Shown piece by piece: positions 18,660 to 30,640 of a stretch of 64,000 nucleotides of DNA. This DNA is from Lolium rigidum (lineage: Eukaryota > Streptophyta > Magnoliopsida > Poales > Poaceae): the NCBI RefSeq assembly GCF_022539505.1, contig NC_061508.1, positions 34,032,256 to 34,096,255 on the forward strand, given 5' to 3'. The first letter of the stretch is position 1. The number at the start of each line of letters is the position of its first letter. The position numbers were made by a program, and so were the translations under genes. Below the pieces are notes generated by a model, which worked only from the letters and a program-made list of their open reading frames with translations, had not been told where the DNA came from and ran no database searches.

Positions 18660-19908
18660 GTCCAGAGGAGAGCGTGAAGGAAGCTAGCGGGGTTAGCTTT
18701 GCTCTCGATCTGCAGGTTGACTTCTGATTACTATATTCGAAAAGAGGTTGAGTAGAGCCTTCAAAACGATGCGAACAGGACGCTTTTGTCGGTCACGAAT
18801 ACGCAAGGATTTAAGGACACCATGTGTGTGTGGAGTCTAGAGTTCAGCAAGATTAATTGCAGGCTGATCAATCAACCAGTTCGTGGCAATGTTCAGAGCT
18901 GGGAATGGCTGCAACACTGTCGTAACCAGGATTCTGGCATGATTAGTATATTTAGGATTCAGTGAAGCAAATGATGGCCGCCTAACCCGGTGTTTTTAAA
19001 GGCAACTTCACCTACAGAAGCTATATCTACCATTCACCTGGTACTTTGAGATTGGTGAGGCTTCTGACATTTATCTAATATAAAACTAATAATTAAAATA
19101 TAAGTGAAACTTTTATGAAACTAAATTGACACATGGAAAATATTATGAAATATTCTGACAAAAAAGTGAAACTGCTGATGCCACCGCTGACATCACTTCG
19201 ATATGTTACACAAAAATACCGTGTTTCAGTTAAGTTTCAGATTGGTTGGTTTCATAATTTTGTGACTGGACTGAGTTAGTACATGGGTGACATCACAAAT
19301 GACATCACTGCTGTAGGTGTTCACTGTAAAAAGAGGTTTTCGTGGCCGTCTTCCCATGCTAGACGTGCTGCGCTACCAGCTAATTCATCAAATTAAATAA
19401 AGAGCATCTCCAAGAAGTAACATATTTGTAAAAAGCTGTCGTATACATCACTTTGGGCCAAAAAGCAGGCTTCAACGATTGATGCATATGCGAAAAAGAA
19501 GCAAAAAATAATTTACATCGCGATGAAACAAATGATGTCCGTCTTCCCATGCTAGACGTGTGCTACGCTACGAGAAGCAAATTCATGAAATAAAAATAAG
19601 GCGCGTACTAGGTCTGAACTACATACGCAACGTTAGGAAAAAACAAAACAAGTGAAGCGTGAACCTCCTACGTGGCTGCCCTAAATGCACGAGGCGGTGC
19701 CTTCCGTGCTAATTCACCCTTCTTATATTGCGTGAGAGCAGATAGTTGAGTTTGAAGCACACACATATGCATCGCTTCATTGTACTGAGACAGAGTGCGA
19801 AAGAAAAATAAAATGAAAGAGACATAATTGTAAGGCCGATGTCGTCTTGCTTAGTTAGTTTTAGTCACGGCGAAGCCTCGCGTGTTTACATGCATAGATG
19901 ATCGATTT
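18660..19908. other. Intergenic with MITE-like and duplicated segments
   Basis: Distal promoter region of the STIG1-like gene, then AT-rich sequence. GTCTTCCCATGCTAGACGTG occurs at about 19348 and again at about 19532 with matching flanks, a direct repeat about 185 bp apart. No gene seen. Confidence 0.45.
19011..19319. mobile_element. Possible MITE with CACCTACAG ends
   Basis: The left end CACCTACAGAAG and right end CTGCTGTAGGTG are inverted, with AT-rich non-coding DNA between. The TSD is unclear. It appears to interrupt one copy of the direct repeat described for 18660-19908. Confidence 0.35.
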
Positions 19909-22900
19909 TTTTTAAGGATACATCGTGGATAGACGTATCCAAGTCAAGAAGAGCGGCCAGAAGACCGAGATACAACACGCTCGAGGCACATACGCCCACG
20001 AAGCTCAAACCCCCGCTACCTTTGGAGGGAGGTAGCACACACACCTAACCGAACTACTCGCGGCATCTCTACTTATCTACCGGCGCAAGGGATCCCCTAA
20101 AGATCCTAGCTACTCTCCACAGCTCCGCCTCATTAGAGATCCTTGAGACCACCGTGGATTTGGAAGGTGCAACTCTATCGAACACAATGTCGTTTCGGTG
20201 ACGTCAGAGGCACCAACAGATGAGAGTCACACCTGTCCAAAGGTCTCGGTCACCTCCATGCCATCCTCGCTTGCCCTGCAGCCAAGCAACAAAGTCTGCG
20301 TCCATCTGTGGCATCCAGTGCAGCTTCCCCCACCAGCGTAGACAAATCGCCCAGACCTCTCATGCCAACACACATCCCAACAACAGGTGGTTCAAGGTCT
20401 CGTCGCTCTGATCGCAGAAAGGGCATGAAGCAGGATGGGGAAGACCTCGCCTGCTAAGCCTGTCTGCAGTCCAACATCTGTTCCTGGCCGCAAGCCATAA
20501 AAAGACCCTGCAGTTTGGTGGGGCCCTCGAGCGCCAGATCTGAAGCGCTCCTGGCATCTCCACCCTCACCCTGAACATCGCGCGGTAGCCTGAGCGTGCG
20601 GAGTAGGAGAAGTCTTTCTCCCAGTCCCACCTGAAGCTTTCATCTACGCCCTCCACACGGGCTATATCCTCCAAACGGTCTGCCACTTCGAAGAGTTCCC
20701 GGATTGCTGACGCATCTAGGTCGGGTGGAATGTCATCTAACCAGGCACTAGCCATTCCTTCTCGGACCTTGCGCAGTCGCACAACACGTTTTGGGATCGC
20801 CTTCATAAGGCTTGGGGCTATGTCCGTCAGCCGACCTTCAAGGAGCCACCGATCTGACTAGAAAAAGGTGGACGCCCCGTCGCCTGGCACCGAGTAGGTT
20901 GCCCCTTCAAAGAGCTGCCTCACAACATGTGGTACTTGGATGTTCAGCTCTTTCCACAACATCGAGTCATCAACTCGTTGAAGCCACAACATCTGGCCCT
21001 TAGGGCGATGTTCATGTACCGGAGGTTAGGAATGCCAAGCCCTCCCCAGTCCTTTGGGGCAAAGACTTTGTCCCACGCCACCAAGCAGTGGCCACCTTTA
21101 ACATCCTTACGACCTTTCCACAGGAACCCCCTTATAATATTTTCGATGGCCGTGAGTGTATTTACTGGGATGTCAAGGGACATCATTGAGAAAATGGGGA
21201 TCGCCGAGAGCGTCGCTCGAACCAGCTCCAGACGTCCACCTCTGTCCAAAAGAGAGGCCCTCCAACTTGGCAGTTTGTTGGCCACCTTATCCACTAGATA
21301 CTGAAGCTGTGCTGCCGTCGGTTTCCTCAGCGTCAGGGGGAGCCCAAGGTAGCGAAGAGGAAAGGGTACCACAGGGCATCTGAGTTCGCCGTCAATGATC
21401 TCTTCGTCTATGCTGGAACATCTAATGAGATTTGTTGAGCATTTATCCATGTTGGTGCGGAGACCTGAGGCATCGCCAAAGTCCTAAATGATTGCAGCAA
21501 AGACCTTGAGATCCAACACAATGGGGCGCAGGAAAATGACCACATCATCTGCATATATGGAGGTGCGGTGGCGCAGTCCAGACTCGGACTGCGGGGTGAG
21601 CAAACCCACCGACGAGGCCTTCTCGATCATCAGGTGAAGGATCTCCATAATCAAAATGAAGAGCTGGGGAGATAGATGGTCCCCATGTCTCAATCCACTC
21701 CTGTTGGCAATCCTAGAGCCCAGGCAACCATTCAGGAGGACGCGAGTTGAGGTTGTGGACAAAAGGGCGCAAATACAAGCTAGGATCCTTGTCCCGAATC
21801 CGATCCTCCTCAGGACCTCCATAAGAAAGGGTCATTCCACCGTGTCAAAGGCTTTTGTTATATCCAGCTTGATCAACACAGCAGGAGTTGAGCTACTATG
21901 AAGCTTGCGAGCCGTTCCTTGGACCATCATGAAATTATCATGTAGGGACCTTCCACGCACAAAGGCACTTTGATGCACTCCAACCATATGGGGAAGGACA
22001 GGGGCTACCCGGTTGGCCAGCACTTTGGCCACAAGCTTGGCGAATCCATGGATAAGACTGATGGGTCTGAAGTCTTGGACCCTCTCTGCCCCATCTTTCT
22101 TAGGGATCAGAGTGACAAGGGCATCGTTAACTGCACCAAAACCACGACAGTCCAGGCGGGACATGGAGTTGAAGGCTGTCATAATGTCCACTTTAATGAT
22201 CTCCTAGCAAACCGTGAAGAAGCGAGTAGAGAAGCCATACGGACCAGGGCACTTGTCCATAGGCATGCTTTTGAGAGCTGTCCACACCTCTTCTTCGGCG
22301 AAAACATCGTCAATATGCTTACTCCAAGTCAAGGGAGGAACTCATGTCCGTCCTCAATCCAATCAGGCTGTCAAATAAGGAGTCTACGACCTCAGCCTTA
22401 TCCACATGCTCTACCACTCGCACATCGTCCACGAACAGGTGTCCAATGAAGTTCTTCCGTCTCCTATGGCTCGCATGTAGATGGAAGAAAAGAGTGCAAG
22501 CATCCCCTTCCCGTAGCCAGAGGATGCGCGAGCGCTGCCTCGCGATCGTCCTTTCTAAGGAGGCTAGCCCGAGTAGCTTCTTCTTGAGCAGGAGACGAAG
22601 AGCTCTTTCATCAGGTGGCAACTGGTGGGATTCCATCGCAATATCAAAGCGAAGGATTGGCTCTGATGCCAACATAATCTGTGTCTTGACGCTTCCGATG
22701 AACTTAGCGCTCTAGCTTGATAGCCGCTTGGCCGTGGCCCGGAGCTTGTTATCCAAAGTCTTGAAGGGGTTGGGTCTATGGCCTGGGCCGTCCACACTTC
22801 CCGGAACACATCTAGGAAGCCATCCATCTTTGGCCAGAAGGATTGCAACTGGAATCTACGACCTCGGTGAAGTTCAGGGGCTAGGCTCAGCACCAGCGGG

Positions 22901-23155
22901 CAGTGATCAGAGGGACCACTAGACATGGCTGACAGGAAGGCATCAGTGAAAAGCTCTTCCCAATCCACGGTCGAAAAGACCCTGTCCAACTTCTCCAGCG
23001 TTGGTTGCGCACGTTCGTTAGGCCACGTGAATCTACGCCCATTTAGATAGATTTCCTTGAGTTCGAGGTTGGATAAGGACCTCCGGAATCTATCATACGA
23101 CGATGTAGGATGCCTTGGTTCTTGTCTTCCAGGTTGACTATCAGGTTGAAGTCAC
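19909..23155 (-). pseudogene. L1-type LINE ORF2, 5' end lost in the assembly gap
   Basis: On the minus strand the order is that of an L1-like ORF2. There is an endonuclease tail (DFNLIVNLEDKN near 23150-23120, SGPSDHCPLVL near 22900), a linker, and reverse transcriptase blocks (FRPISLIHGFAKLVAKVLA near 22080, ADDVV at the YADD catalytic site 21541-21556). The thumb region follows (LRYLGLPLTLRKP, GGLGIPNLRYMNIAL), and then the zinc-binding motif CPFCDQSDETLNHLLLGC near 20370-20425. A poly-A tail (T8 on the plus strand at about 19909) marks the 3' end. Several frameshifts and stops break it. The missing 5' part may lie in the 100-N gap. Confidence 0.88.
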
Positions 23156-23255
23156 NNNNNNNNNNNNNNNNNNNNNNNNNNNNNNNNNNNNNNNNNNNNN
23201 NNNNNNNNNNNNNNNNNNNNNNNNNNNNNNNNNNNNNNNNNNNNNNNNNNNNNNN
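23156..23255. other. Assembly gap (100 N)
   Basis: Exactly 100 N, a placeholder; true size unknown. It separates a LINE (left) from an LTR piece (right). Confidence 0.99.
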
Positions 23256-23978
23256 GTGTGCACCGTGTTAGTACTTGGTTTATGCTATGATCATGATCTC
23301 TTGTAGATTGCGAAGTTAACTATTGCTATGATAATATTGATGTGATCTATTCCTCCTACATATGCATGAAGGTGACGAGTGTGCATGCTATGCTAGTACT
23401 TGGTTTAGTCCTGTTGATCTATCTTACACTAAAGGTTACTAAAATATGAGCATTATTGTGGAGCTTGTTAACTCCGGCATTGAGGGTTCGTGTAATCCTA
23501 CGCAATGTGTTCATCATCCAACAAAAGTGTAGAGTATGCATTTATCTGTTCTATTATGTGATCAATGTTGAGAGTGTCCACTAGTGAAAGTCTAATCCCT
23601 AGGCCTTGTTCCTAAATACTGCTGAGTTACTACGCACTGTTTCTTGTTTTTCTGCGTTACTACTGCTGCAATACCACCACCATCAACTACGCGCCAAGCA
23701 CTTTTACGGCACCGTTGCTACTGCTCATACTTATTCATACCACTGTATTTCACTATCTCTTCGCCGAACTAGTGCACCTATTAGGTGTCTTGGGGACACA
23801 AGAGACTTCTTGCTTTGTGGTTGCGGGGGTTGCATGAGAGGGATATCTTTGACCTCTTCCTCCCTGAGTTCGATAAACCTTGGGTAATCCACTTAAGGGA
23901 AACTTGCTGCTGTTCTACAAACCTCTGCTCTTGGAGGCCCAACACTGTCTACAAGAATAGAAGCTCCCGTAGACATCA
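23256..23978 (+). mobile_element. Truncated gypsy-type LTR (3' part)
   Basis: The sequence has the typical end of a Triticeae gypsy LTR: GACACAAGAGACTTCTTGC, CTCCCTGAGTTCGATAAACC, GGGAAACTTGCTGC, and ends GTAGACATCA at 23978. The 5' end lies in the gap. No internal domain follows, so it is a solo or truncated LTR. The family name is not assigned. Confidence 0.6.
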
Positions 23979-24660
23979 ATGCTCCTGTCGCACAGCTTGT
24001 ATAGTTATTGCTGCGTGCATGTCTGGTCTTTGTATTATCGTAGACTAACTTGTCAATGTATTTTTCCTAGGGATTGATCATGCGAACCACTTATTAGAAT
24101 ATCCAACATTAACAGCGGGGACGCTAGGGAAGGTTGGAATCTGAGTTCTTGGTTGGTAACTTTGGCAGCTTTACTTCATTATTATCTATAACCTATATGC
24201 ATTGTTCCTTATGCAAGAGATTAACACTTGGAACCCTACCATAGCAATGCCATCCATGCTTTACTATGTTTCGCCTATTTGATATGCTTGTCTTGGAGCA
24301 ACTGCGAAGGTGATTTGAACCTGACATTTGGTCATTCTTAATGCCAGTTTACTTTATGTGGAAAACCTTGGCATTACCCTACTCTAAATCTGAATGTCTG
24401 AAATTCGTATCTCATGCAAAGCAACATCTAGTTGGTTTTAATCCGATATCTGGTAAATATTGGCTTATTCATTTGGCAGCTCAAGTTTTTTGTTATTTGA
24501 AACCAGGCTGACTTGGTCTTAAATGTGATATCTAAACACGATTAAGGACAATGGAGCAGGAGGATTAGCATTTCACTTAATGGTTGAACCTAAAATGACG
24601 AGCATGTCGACCACGACTAGTGCACGCAAGAGAAGGACCTGCAAGTGAGCCGAATATGTG

Positions 24661-25230
24661 CTTAGTACATGCATCTTATCTTATCTTGTGCTTATTTCCT
24701 CTACATGTTGTTATCTGATATCTACATTGCGTAATACATTTTTGAATAGTTAATTGTTGTAACTATGTTTGCAATATTACTGAATGCGGCTTTAGTGAAG
24801 CAGATCATCATTAGAAGATAGTCGCCAAAGCGACCCCGTGCAACATTATGATGTAAGCCTCGCTTAGTACAAGTTCCATACATTGTCTTATTTATGCAAC
24901 TTGTTATTATCTTATATCTACATTGCATAATAAATGTTTGAATAGTTCATTGTTGTAACTATGTTTGCAATATTACTAGAATGCAGTTGTAATGAAGAAG
25001 TCCTTAGTAGAAGATAGAGCGCAAAAAAGGTTCCGGGGTGAGCCTATGCAACGATATAATGTAAGTCTGTGCTTAGTACTTGTGACTATCTCATATCGAC
25101 AATGCTTAATACATGTTTGCATAGTTCATCGTTTAACTCTTTTTGCATTATTATCAAATGCGACTGTGATGAAGCAATCTTCATCGAAGAGAGGCCCACA
25201 AAAGTTCCGATCTTTCTTCCGATGCATCCT
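24661..25230 (+). repeat. About 205-bp tandem repeat containing a potential exon and donor site
   Basis: CTTAGTAC...CTACATTG(C)...AATAC/AATG...TTGTTGTAACTATGTTTGCAATATTA is repeated from 24661, 24863 and 25072. Each unit then has a short Lys/Arg-rich coding-like stretch beginning near an ATGAAG (for example MKKSLVEDRAQKRFRGEP), which in the first two units ends in a GTAAG(T/C) donor. This looks like serial duplication of an exon plus intron. Confidence 0.6.
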
Positions 25231-25559
25231 CTCATAGCCGTCAACCTAGACCATTTCTTTCATCAAACAAGTAAATATCTCAAGGTCGTACTTTATAAAA
25301 GACATGGTATTGCTCGCTTTAAGATCCAGAGCTGATATGTTGACCAAGAGTACACAAGATTCAATCAACGCGATTGCCAAATGTCAACGTGTTATTGATG
25401 ATGCTAATAGAAGTCCTCAATGATTCTATGTAATTTTTTTATTTGGGCACATTAATTGCCTTGTAATTTTCCTAGTTATTTTATGTGTGTATGTAATTGT
25501 GTGTATCATCATTGATATCAGATTGTAGGCTCATGAAATTTAATGCAAGTTGACTAGTC

Positions 25560-26540
25560 AAACAACCAGGGCCCTACAACAGATTGGGTCGGCCTATTTA
25601 CAGTAGTGTGGGACCCACTTTCATTTTGGGCCGGCTCACTTACTTATTGGGCCGGCCCGTTAACACGATAGTGGGCCCACCTGCTCATTGGGCCGGCCCA
25701 CTATCTTGTTGGGCCGGCCCACTTGCTATATGGTGGACCCCACATACTAAATGGGCCGACCCTTTAACAGGCAAGTGGGACCCACTGTGTTTTTGGCCCG
25801 CCCACTATCTTGTTGGGCCGACCCACTTGCTATATGGTGGACCCCACATACTAAATGGGCCGGCCCTTTAACAGGCAAGTGGGACCCACCTGTGTTTTTG
25901 GCCCGGCCCACTTTCTTGTTGGGCCAGCCACCGGCTATGTGGTGGACCCCACATACTAAATGGGCCGACCTCTTTAACAGAAAGTGGGACCCACCTGTGT
26001 TTTTGGCCCGGCCCACTATCTTGCTGGGCCGGCCCACTTGCTATATGGTGGACCCCACATACTAAATGGGCCGGCCCTTTAACAGGAAAGTGGGACCCAC
26101 CCGTGTTTTTGGCTCGGCCCACTTTTTTGTTGGACCAGCCCATTTGATCTATTGTGGAACCCACGTACTAAATGGGTCGGCCCGATAGCAGGAAAGTGGG
26201 ACCCACAGGCTAATTGGGCCGGCCCACTTACTTTAAGGTGGACCCCACTTGTTAAATGGGCCGGCCCGATAACAGGAAAGTGGGTCCCACATGTCTTGTG
26301 GGCCGGCCTTTTTGCCTGTTGACCGGTCAAACGAGTGCATTCGGCCCGGCCCACATGCTTAGTGGGCCGGCCCATTAAAGTTTTGACCAGTCAACCTTAG
26401 AGGTTAGGCCCGGCCCACGTAACTAATGGTCCAACCCAGCTATATAGTTGACCGGTCAAACTAAGTCAGCTGGCCCGGCCCGCAAACTTAATGGGCCAGC
26501 CCGCTTAAGACGTGGCAGGCCTCGTGTGGGCCTTCCATCT
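25560..26540. repeat. CACTA subterminal array rich in GGGCCGGCCCA
   Basis: A unit of about 105 bp (CATACTAAATGGGCCG at 25743, 25847, 25952, 26058, with variants at 26164 and 26246) alternates the palindromic GGGCCGGCCCA with GTGGGACCCAC and GGTGGACCCCAC. The distal part also has the palindrome TTGACCGGTCAA. The array keeps frames open on both strands, but no protein is indicated. In CACTA elements such arrays are transposase-binding regions. Confidence 0.75.
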
Positions 26541-26833
26541 ACCATGGGGTTTCAGCCGGTTAACGCCGGTACTCGCCGGTTAACGGCGTACGCCACGTGG
26601 CGGCTTGCATGACGTCGCGAGCCAATGGGCTCCCGGAAACACTTCTGCAACGGTCCGATTTTCCGTGGTGGAAGGGCGCCCAAGCGCGACGGACCGAAAA
26701 AATCGTCCTAGGACTTTGCCAGACGCAGTTTTGACAACAGAACCCATATCGTCGGGTTAGGCCCATAGGCGACGAAAAATACCCCTTAGCGGACGATTTT
26801 GGGACGTTGTCTATCAGAACTTTTCTTGTAGTG

Positions 26834-28963
26834 GTTACTGCATTGTAGTAATCCTCAATCCAGGTATCCGGTCTTTCGGTGCCATCGTAATGCTTCAGGT
26901 TTCCAGGTAGCTTGAGGTTCATCCTTGGCTTTGGTTCCTCTCGAATCATCCTGCCAAAGTACTTTGGGCCGATGTAATCAGTTTTGTATTCATTGAGGCG
27001 TTCCCGTGCGTCACGCGAGCCTTTGCGAGGGGATTTCGAGCGTGAGCGAGATCTCCGACCACCACCTCCGCCTCCACCTCCGTCTCCACCGCTAGGTGGT
27101 GGGGAAGGAGATCTGCGAGGGGGTCGGTACGACCTCTTGCTTCCGCCTTCGGATTCTCCTCGCCCTTCACGGTGCTGACTCCGGCTTCGGTGGCTGCCTT
27201 CACCGTGGTGCTGGCCGCCTTCCTCGTTCCGGCTTCGGCGGGGTTCCGGCTCGCGTTCCTCGTTCCGACTCCTCCTGGGCTCGGGCTCACGGTCATTGTT
27301 CCGGCTACGACGGGGTTCCGGCGTATGCTCCCTGCTCCTGTTCCTCTTAGGGGCCACGTTGTCGCGGATATTGATTCCACCTGGCCCATGGGGTCTGGTG
27401 TTTCTGGCTGGACTACGGCGACGAGGGAGTGGGGGACGCGGGTATCCGTTGGGTGGAGGTGACGGATTTCGGTACTTATCTTTACCAGTGTACCTTGCAT
27501 CCTTTCCCTTCTTTGGATCTGACGGAGGTGTCTTTGATGGCACGGGGATTGGATTTGGATGTTCTCTGGTTTTCCTTCTGCGCTCCGAAGATCCGGTGCG
27601 CGATTCATCATCACGATGGCGATTGTCGTAGGCGTCCTTCTGCGCGGTAGACATGCAAAGATCCGGGTTGGACTCCAACCTGCACGAAGTATCTGCCTTG
27701 CTCTGCTGCTTCATTGCTGAGGCAACAAGCGTTCGGACGTAGTCGATATCAATCTCCTCGTCCTTCTTTTTCAAGATCTCCGCAGCCTTTTTCATGTTAT
27801 CCTTTGGAGTTGCGAGTGGCTGTGATCTTGCGGGGAGCTACAGCTTCTCGCCTCATCCTATCAGCCTCCCGTTGAGCCTCGTTGATCTTGTCCTCCCAAT
27901 GCTTCCGGAGGTGCTTGACTTGTTCCAGTGATTCGTCAACCTGCCGTTCCCGTTTGAGGAAATTATCCACGAAGTGCGCGGCTTCTTTCCTCTCCTCCAG
28001 CATTGCTGCGGTGGTGGCGAATTTTTTGGCAGTTTCCAGCATCTCCTGTCTTTTGGCTTCTAGAGCCTCCGCATTTGCTGCGTCTTCATGAGTTATGGGT
28101 TTGTTGAGGATATCTGAGTGTGCGATTGCATCCATGCCTGCATGTTCAACCAGTTCTTCTGGGGACAAGACTTCCTTATGCGGTCGTTCCCGCGATAGCG
28201 GAGATCCTTCATGGGATGGTTGTGGGTCGGATTCAAAGTGCTCCTCTTCTGAATGTCGCTGATCCAGTGCCGCCAAGGTTGCGAGGACCTGCTTAGGCTG
28301 GGCGGATTCAACTTCAGCTTGATCATCGCCTCTGAACTCCTTCAGTTTGCGATCGAATTCCTCGGTATCCATGGAGGAGGTATCACCAGAGACTGGGCTG
28401 AGATTGCCCAGGATTGATTCTTCTCCGGCATCATCTTGCTGATCCGGTGCGCTGCTATCTCCGGCAACCTCATGCTGTTCCGGGGCGTCGCCGGTTCCGG
28501 CATCATTAACCTGCATGGGTCCTGCATCTTTCAGAGGAGGAGGGGTTCCAGCGGTATGTGCAAGGTAGTGCACGAAGTGACACCTTTGCTTTTCCAACAC
28601 CTGGGAGATACAGACGGATCTGCATTGGTCTTCCACCGTTGTTTCCTGCTCAGGGGCGGATTGAGTGGGTTTTGAATTTTCCAGATCCAAGGCGGAAACT
28701 TCCCTAGGGAGTTCCGGCCTCTCAGATCGGATCTTCGCGACTGCGTCCCGCTCAGCAGCGGTCGCGTCAGCGCTACTTACCAGAGCGTTTCCGTCGGAAT
28801 CGACGGTTTCGCCGATGAAGATGTGTATGCCGCCAACTGGGACGATGGAGAGCTTGGTGGGGTTGGTCCTAGCCGGAATCCAATACTCGTCCTGAGGGAC
28901 GATTGGGAAGTTGCCGGCGTAAAGGACACGCCCCACAGCAATGGTGTTGTCGTAGCTTCCCAT
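26834..28963 (-). pseudogene. Gypsy gag, copy A, cut by a CACTA insertion
   Basis: From the ATG at 28963 the minus strand reads MGSYDNTIAVGRVLYAGN, an acidic region, and a coiled-coil stretch (EERKEAAHFVDNFLKRERQ). A small deletion near 27810 shifts the frame, which resumes with AAEILKKKDEEIDIDYVRTL (27795 on), an Arg/Pro/Glu repeat region (EPEPRRSRN repeated) and the capsid start PRMNLKLPGNLKHYDGTERP. It breaks off at DYYNA, where the CACTA terminus starts (26833). Copy B (36561-40438) shows the uninterrupted sequence. The rest of the pol gene of copy A is absent. Confidence 0.8.
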
Positions 28964-29002
28964 GGCGGAACCCTCCCGGTTCCGGCCTCCAGACGTCGCT
29001 GG

Positions 29003-29018
29003 CCCACGGTGGGCGCCA
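29003..29018 (-). other. Primer-binding site of gypsy copy A
   Basis: Minus strand TGGCGCCCACCGTGGG, 2 bases from the LTR edge at 29021; TGGCGCC is the usual start of a gypsy PBS. Confidence 0.7.
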
Positions 29019-29020
29019 AC

Positions 29021-29559
29021 TGTCGTTGCCTATTCGACGGTACCTCGGAGGAGGGATCCTCACGAGGGGGGGAAGAAGTAGGGACCCATAGGGCGGAGTG
29101 CACACGTGACGGTGGTACGCGATTTACCCAGCTTCGGAACACCTGCACGATGGCAAGGCCTACTGCTGCTTGTCTGGAATTATCTGGCGCTTTCGCGTTG
29201 TTACAATGAGTTGTGGTTGTGCCTCTAGGGCTACCGGGATCCGGCTTATAAAGGCGCACGAATCTAGGGTTTACATGGAGAGTCCTAGCCGGATTACAGG
29301 TTGCCTAACTACGGTACAATATCTTACCGTGTACGTCAAGGATCCGCCTTCCATCTACGTCGTACTGGATCCGGGTTCCTCATGGGCCTTCACGGATCCG
29401 GCCTCCTTCGAAGGTCGGTTGGGATCCGGCTCCCTGATCCTGGACTGGACTTCATCCTTCATGATCAACAGCAACTGGACCGTCCGATGGGCCACATGCC
29501 ACATCACCATCTGTGGATCACCCGGGCTTACCGGATCTAGGCACTGTGGATGGTACACC
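29021..29559 (-). mobile_element. 5' LTR of gypsy copy A, truncated distally
   Basis: On the minus strand the LTR ends GGCAACGACA next to the PBS. It matches 40499-40949 along most of its length, but homology is lost after GGATGGTACACC at 29559, where copy B continues to its TGTTGTGGGT start. Contains ACTACGTCGTAC/CCGGATC-rich blocks and no gene. Confidence 0.7.
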
Positions 29560-29614
29560 GCAAGCGCTAAACTAGACGCATTCAAATCCATGTAGGACGA
29601 CGGCGCTGAGTGAT

Positions 29615-30157
29615 GGTCGTGGGGCGGGAGGCAGATGAGAAGCAGCCAATGTAGCGGCCACATCCGTCTGAGTTGCACATCGGGGTCTCGCCAAAGCATC
29701 GAGCGGCTGCAGAACGATCACACGATGGTGTAGTGGCGTGATAATATTCCCAAATCCCTCTCAGTCCTAGACCTTACGTGTGCGCGCTCTACGAGCCATG
29801 GTGATTTCATTTTAGGTTTCACTTGCAATATCCACAAAAATCAGGTTAAACCCTGGCACTGATGAAATATAGTTTTTCGGTTTTTTTTTTTTTTTGAGAA
29901 GTATTTTTTGGTACTTGATAAGTTGGTATCCATCTATCAACCTATCTACTCAGTACTCATCATGCCAGTCGTAAATCCTATCATCCATGGGTTTGGTTTC
30001 AATGGAAGTTTGGAAAATCTCGATTCTGCTCTTCGGCTTTTAAAGTGTAGCTACTCAGCAATCCGCCATCGGCTTTAATTCACATATAATAATGACTACA
30101 ACCAAGGTTGGCGATTATGAAGACAAATTTTGCCTCCGTGCTACTCCCTGGGTCTCA
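29615..30157 (+). repeat. Segment duplicated at 33220-33710, copy 1
   Basis: Collinear blocks shared with the second copy: GATAATATTCCCAAATCCCT against GATATTTCCCAAACCCT, CAGTCCTAGACCTTACGTGTG against CAATCCTAGACCTTCAACGTGTG, GGTATCCAT, GTTTGGTTT, CTTTTAAA and GGTTGGCGA. Unique otherwise; possibly promoter regions of a duplicated gene. Copy 1 is interrupted by the B3 element at 30158. Confidence 0.6.
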
Positions 30158-30540
30158 GAGCATCTCCAGTCGCGTCCCCAAACCGTCCCCCAAAGGCATT
30201 TGGGGCGCGCTGGACAAAAAAAGCGTTCCAGCCGCGTCCCCCAAAGCCCTTTTTTGTCCGGCGCGCCCCCATTCGGTGTCCGGCGCCCCGAGCCCGGCCC
30301 CGTCCCACAGGGGACGCACCGGGGACGCCGGACACAACGAAAAGCGAGGCGGGGAGTGGCGGGGCCGACCCGTCGACGGCACAATTAATTTAAACCTAAC
30401 CGTCGCCTACCTCGCGACGGAAGTTGTTGGCGCGCAGCCGACGGTGCAGCTTCCCGCAGAGGGCGCAGCGACAGCGTCCCGTCGCGCCTAGCTCGCGTGC
30501 CGGCGTTAATGAGCGCCACCGCTCCTCCACCTCCCTCCGG

Positions 30541-30551
30541 CCTATAAAAGG
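30541..30551 (+). promoter_or_regulatory. TATA box of the transposon-borne B3 gene, copy 2
   Basis: CCTATAAAAGG, about 95 bp upstream of the ATG at 30641. Two AAACCCTAG telo-boxes follow at 30590-30598 and 30601-30609. Confidence 0.7.
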
Positions 30552-30640
30552 GGCGCCTCTCATCGTCCCTCTCACACACAAACCCTAGCGCCTCTCTCCC
30601 AAACCCTAGCCGCCACCATCTCTCAACAAGACTCGACGCT

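Larger units (their letters stand above)
23979..26833 (-). mobile_element. CACTA transposon, one end complete
   Basis: The right border reads CTTTTCTTGTAGTG, the inverse of the CACTACAAGAAAAG terminus of grass CACTA elements, and interrupts the gag frame of a gypsy element at 26833/26834. Inside it is about 1 kb of GGGCCGGCCCA-rich subterminal repeats (25560-26540), then an exon-like tandem repeat. The other end was not found; the left limit given is where the LTR stops and is arbitrary. No transposase core is visible. Confidence 0.7.

Noticed and set aside
19403..19430. GAGCATCTCCAAGAAGTAAC as a Harbinger left end
   Set aside because: No matching right end or TSD within several kilobases.
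25584..26375. ORFs of about 100 codons on both strands over the GGGCCGGCCC array
   Set aside because: Repeat-derived; open on both strands at once.
28823..29209. 128-codon plus-strand ORF
   Set aside because: Antisense to the start of gypsy gag, the PBS and the LTR of copy A.
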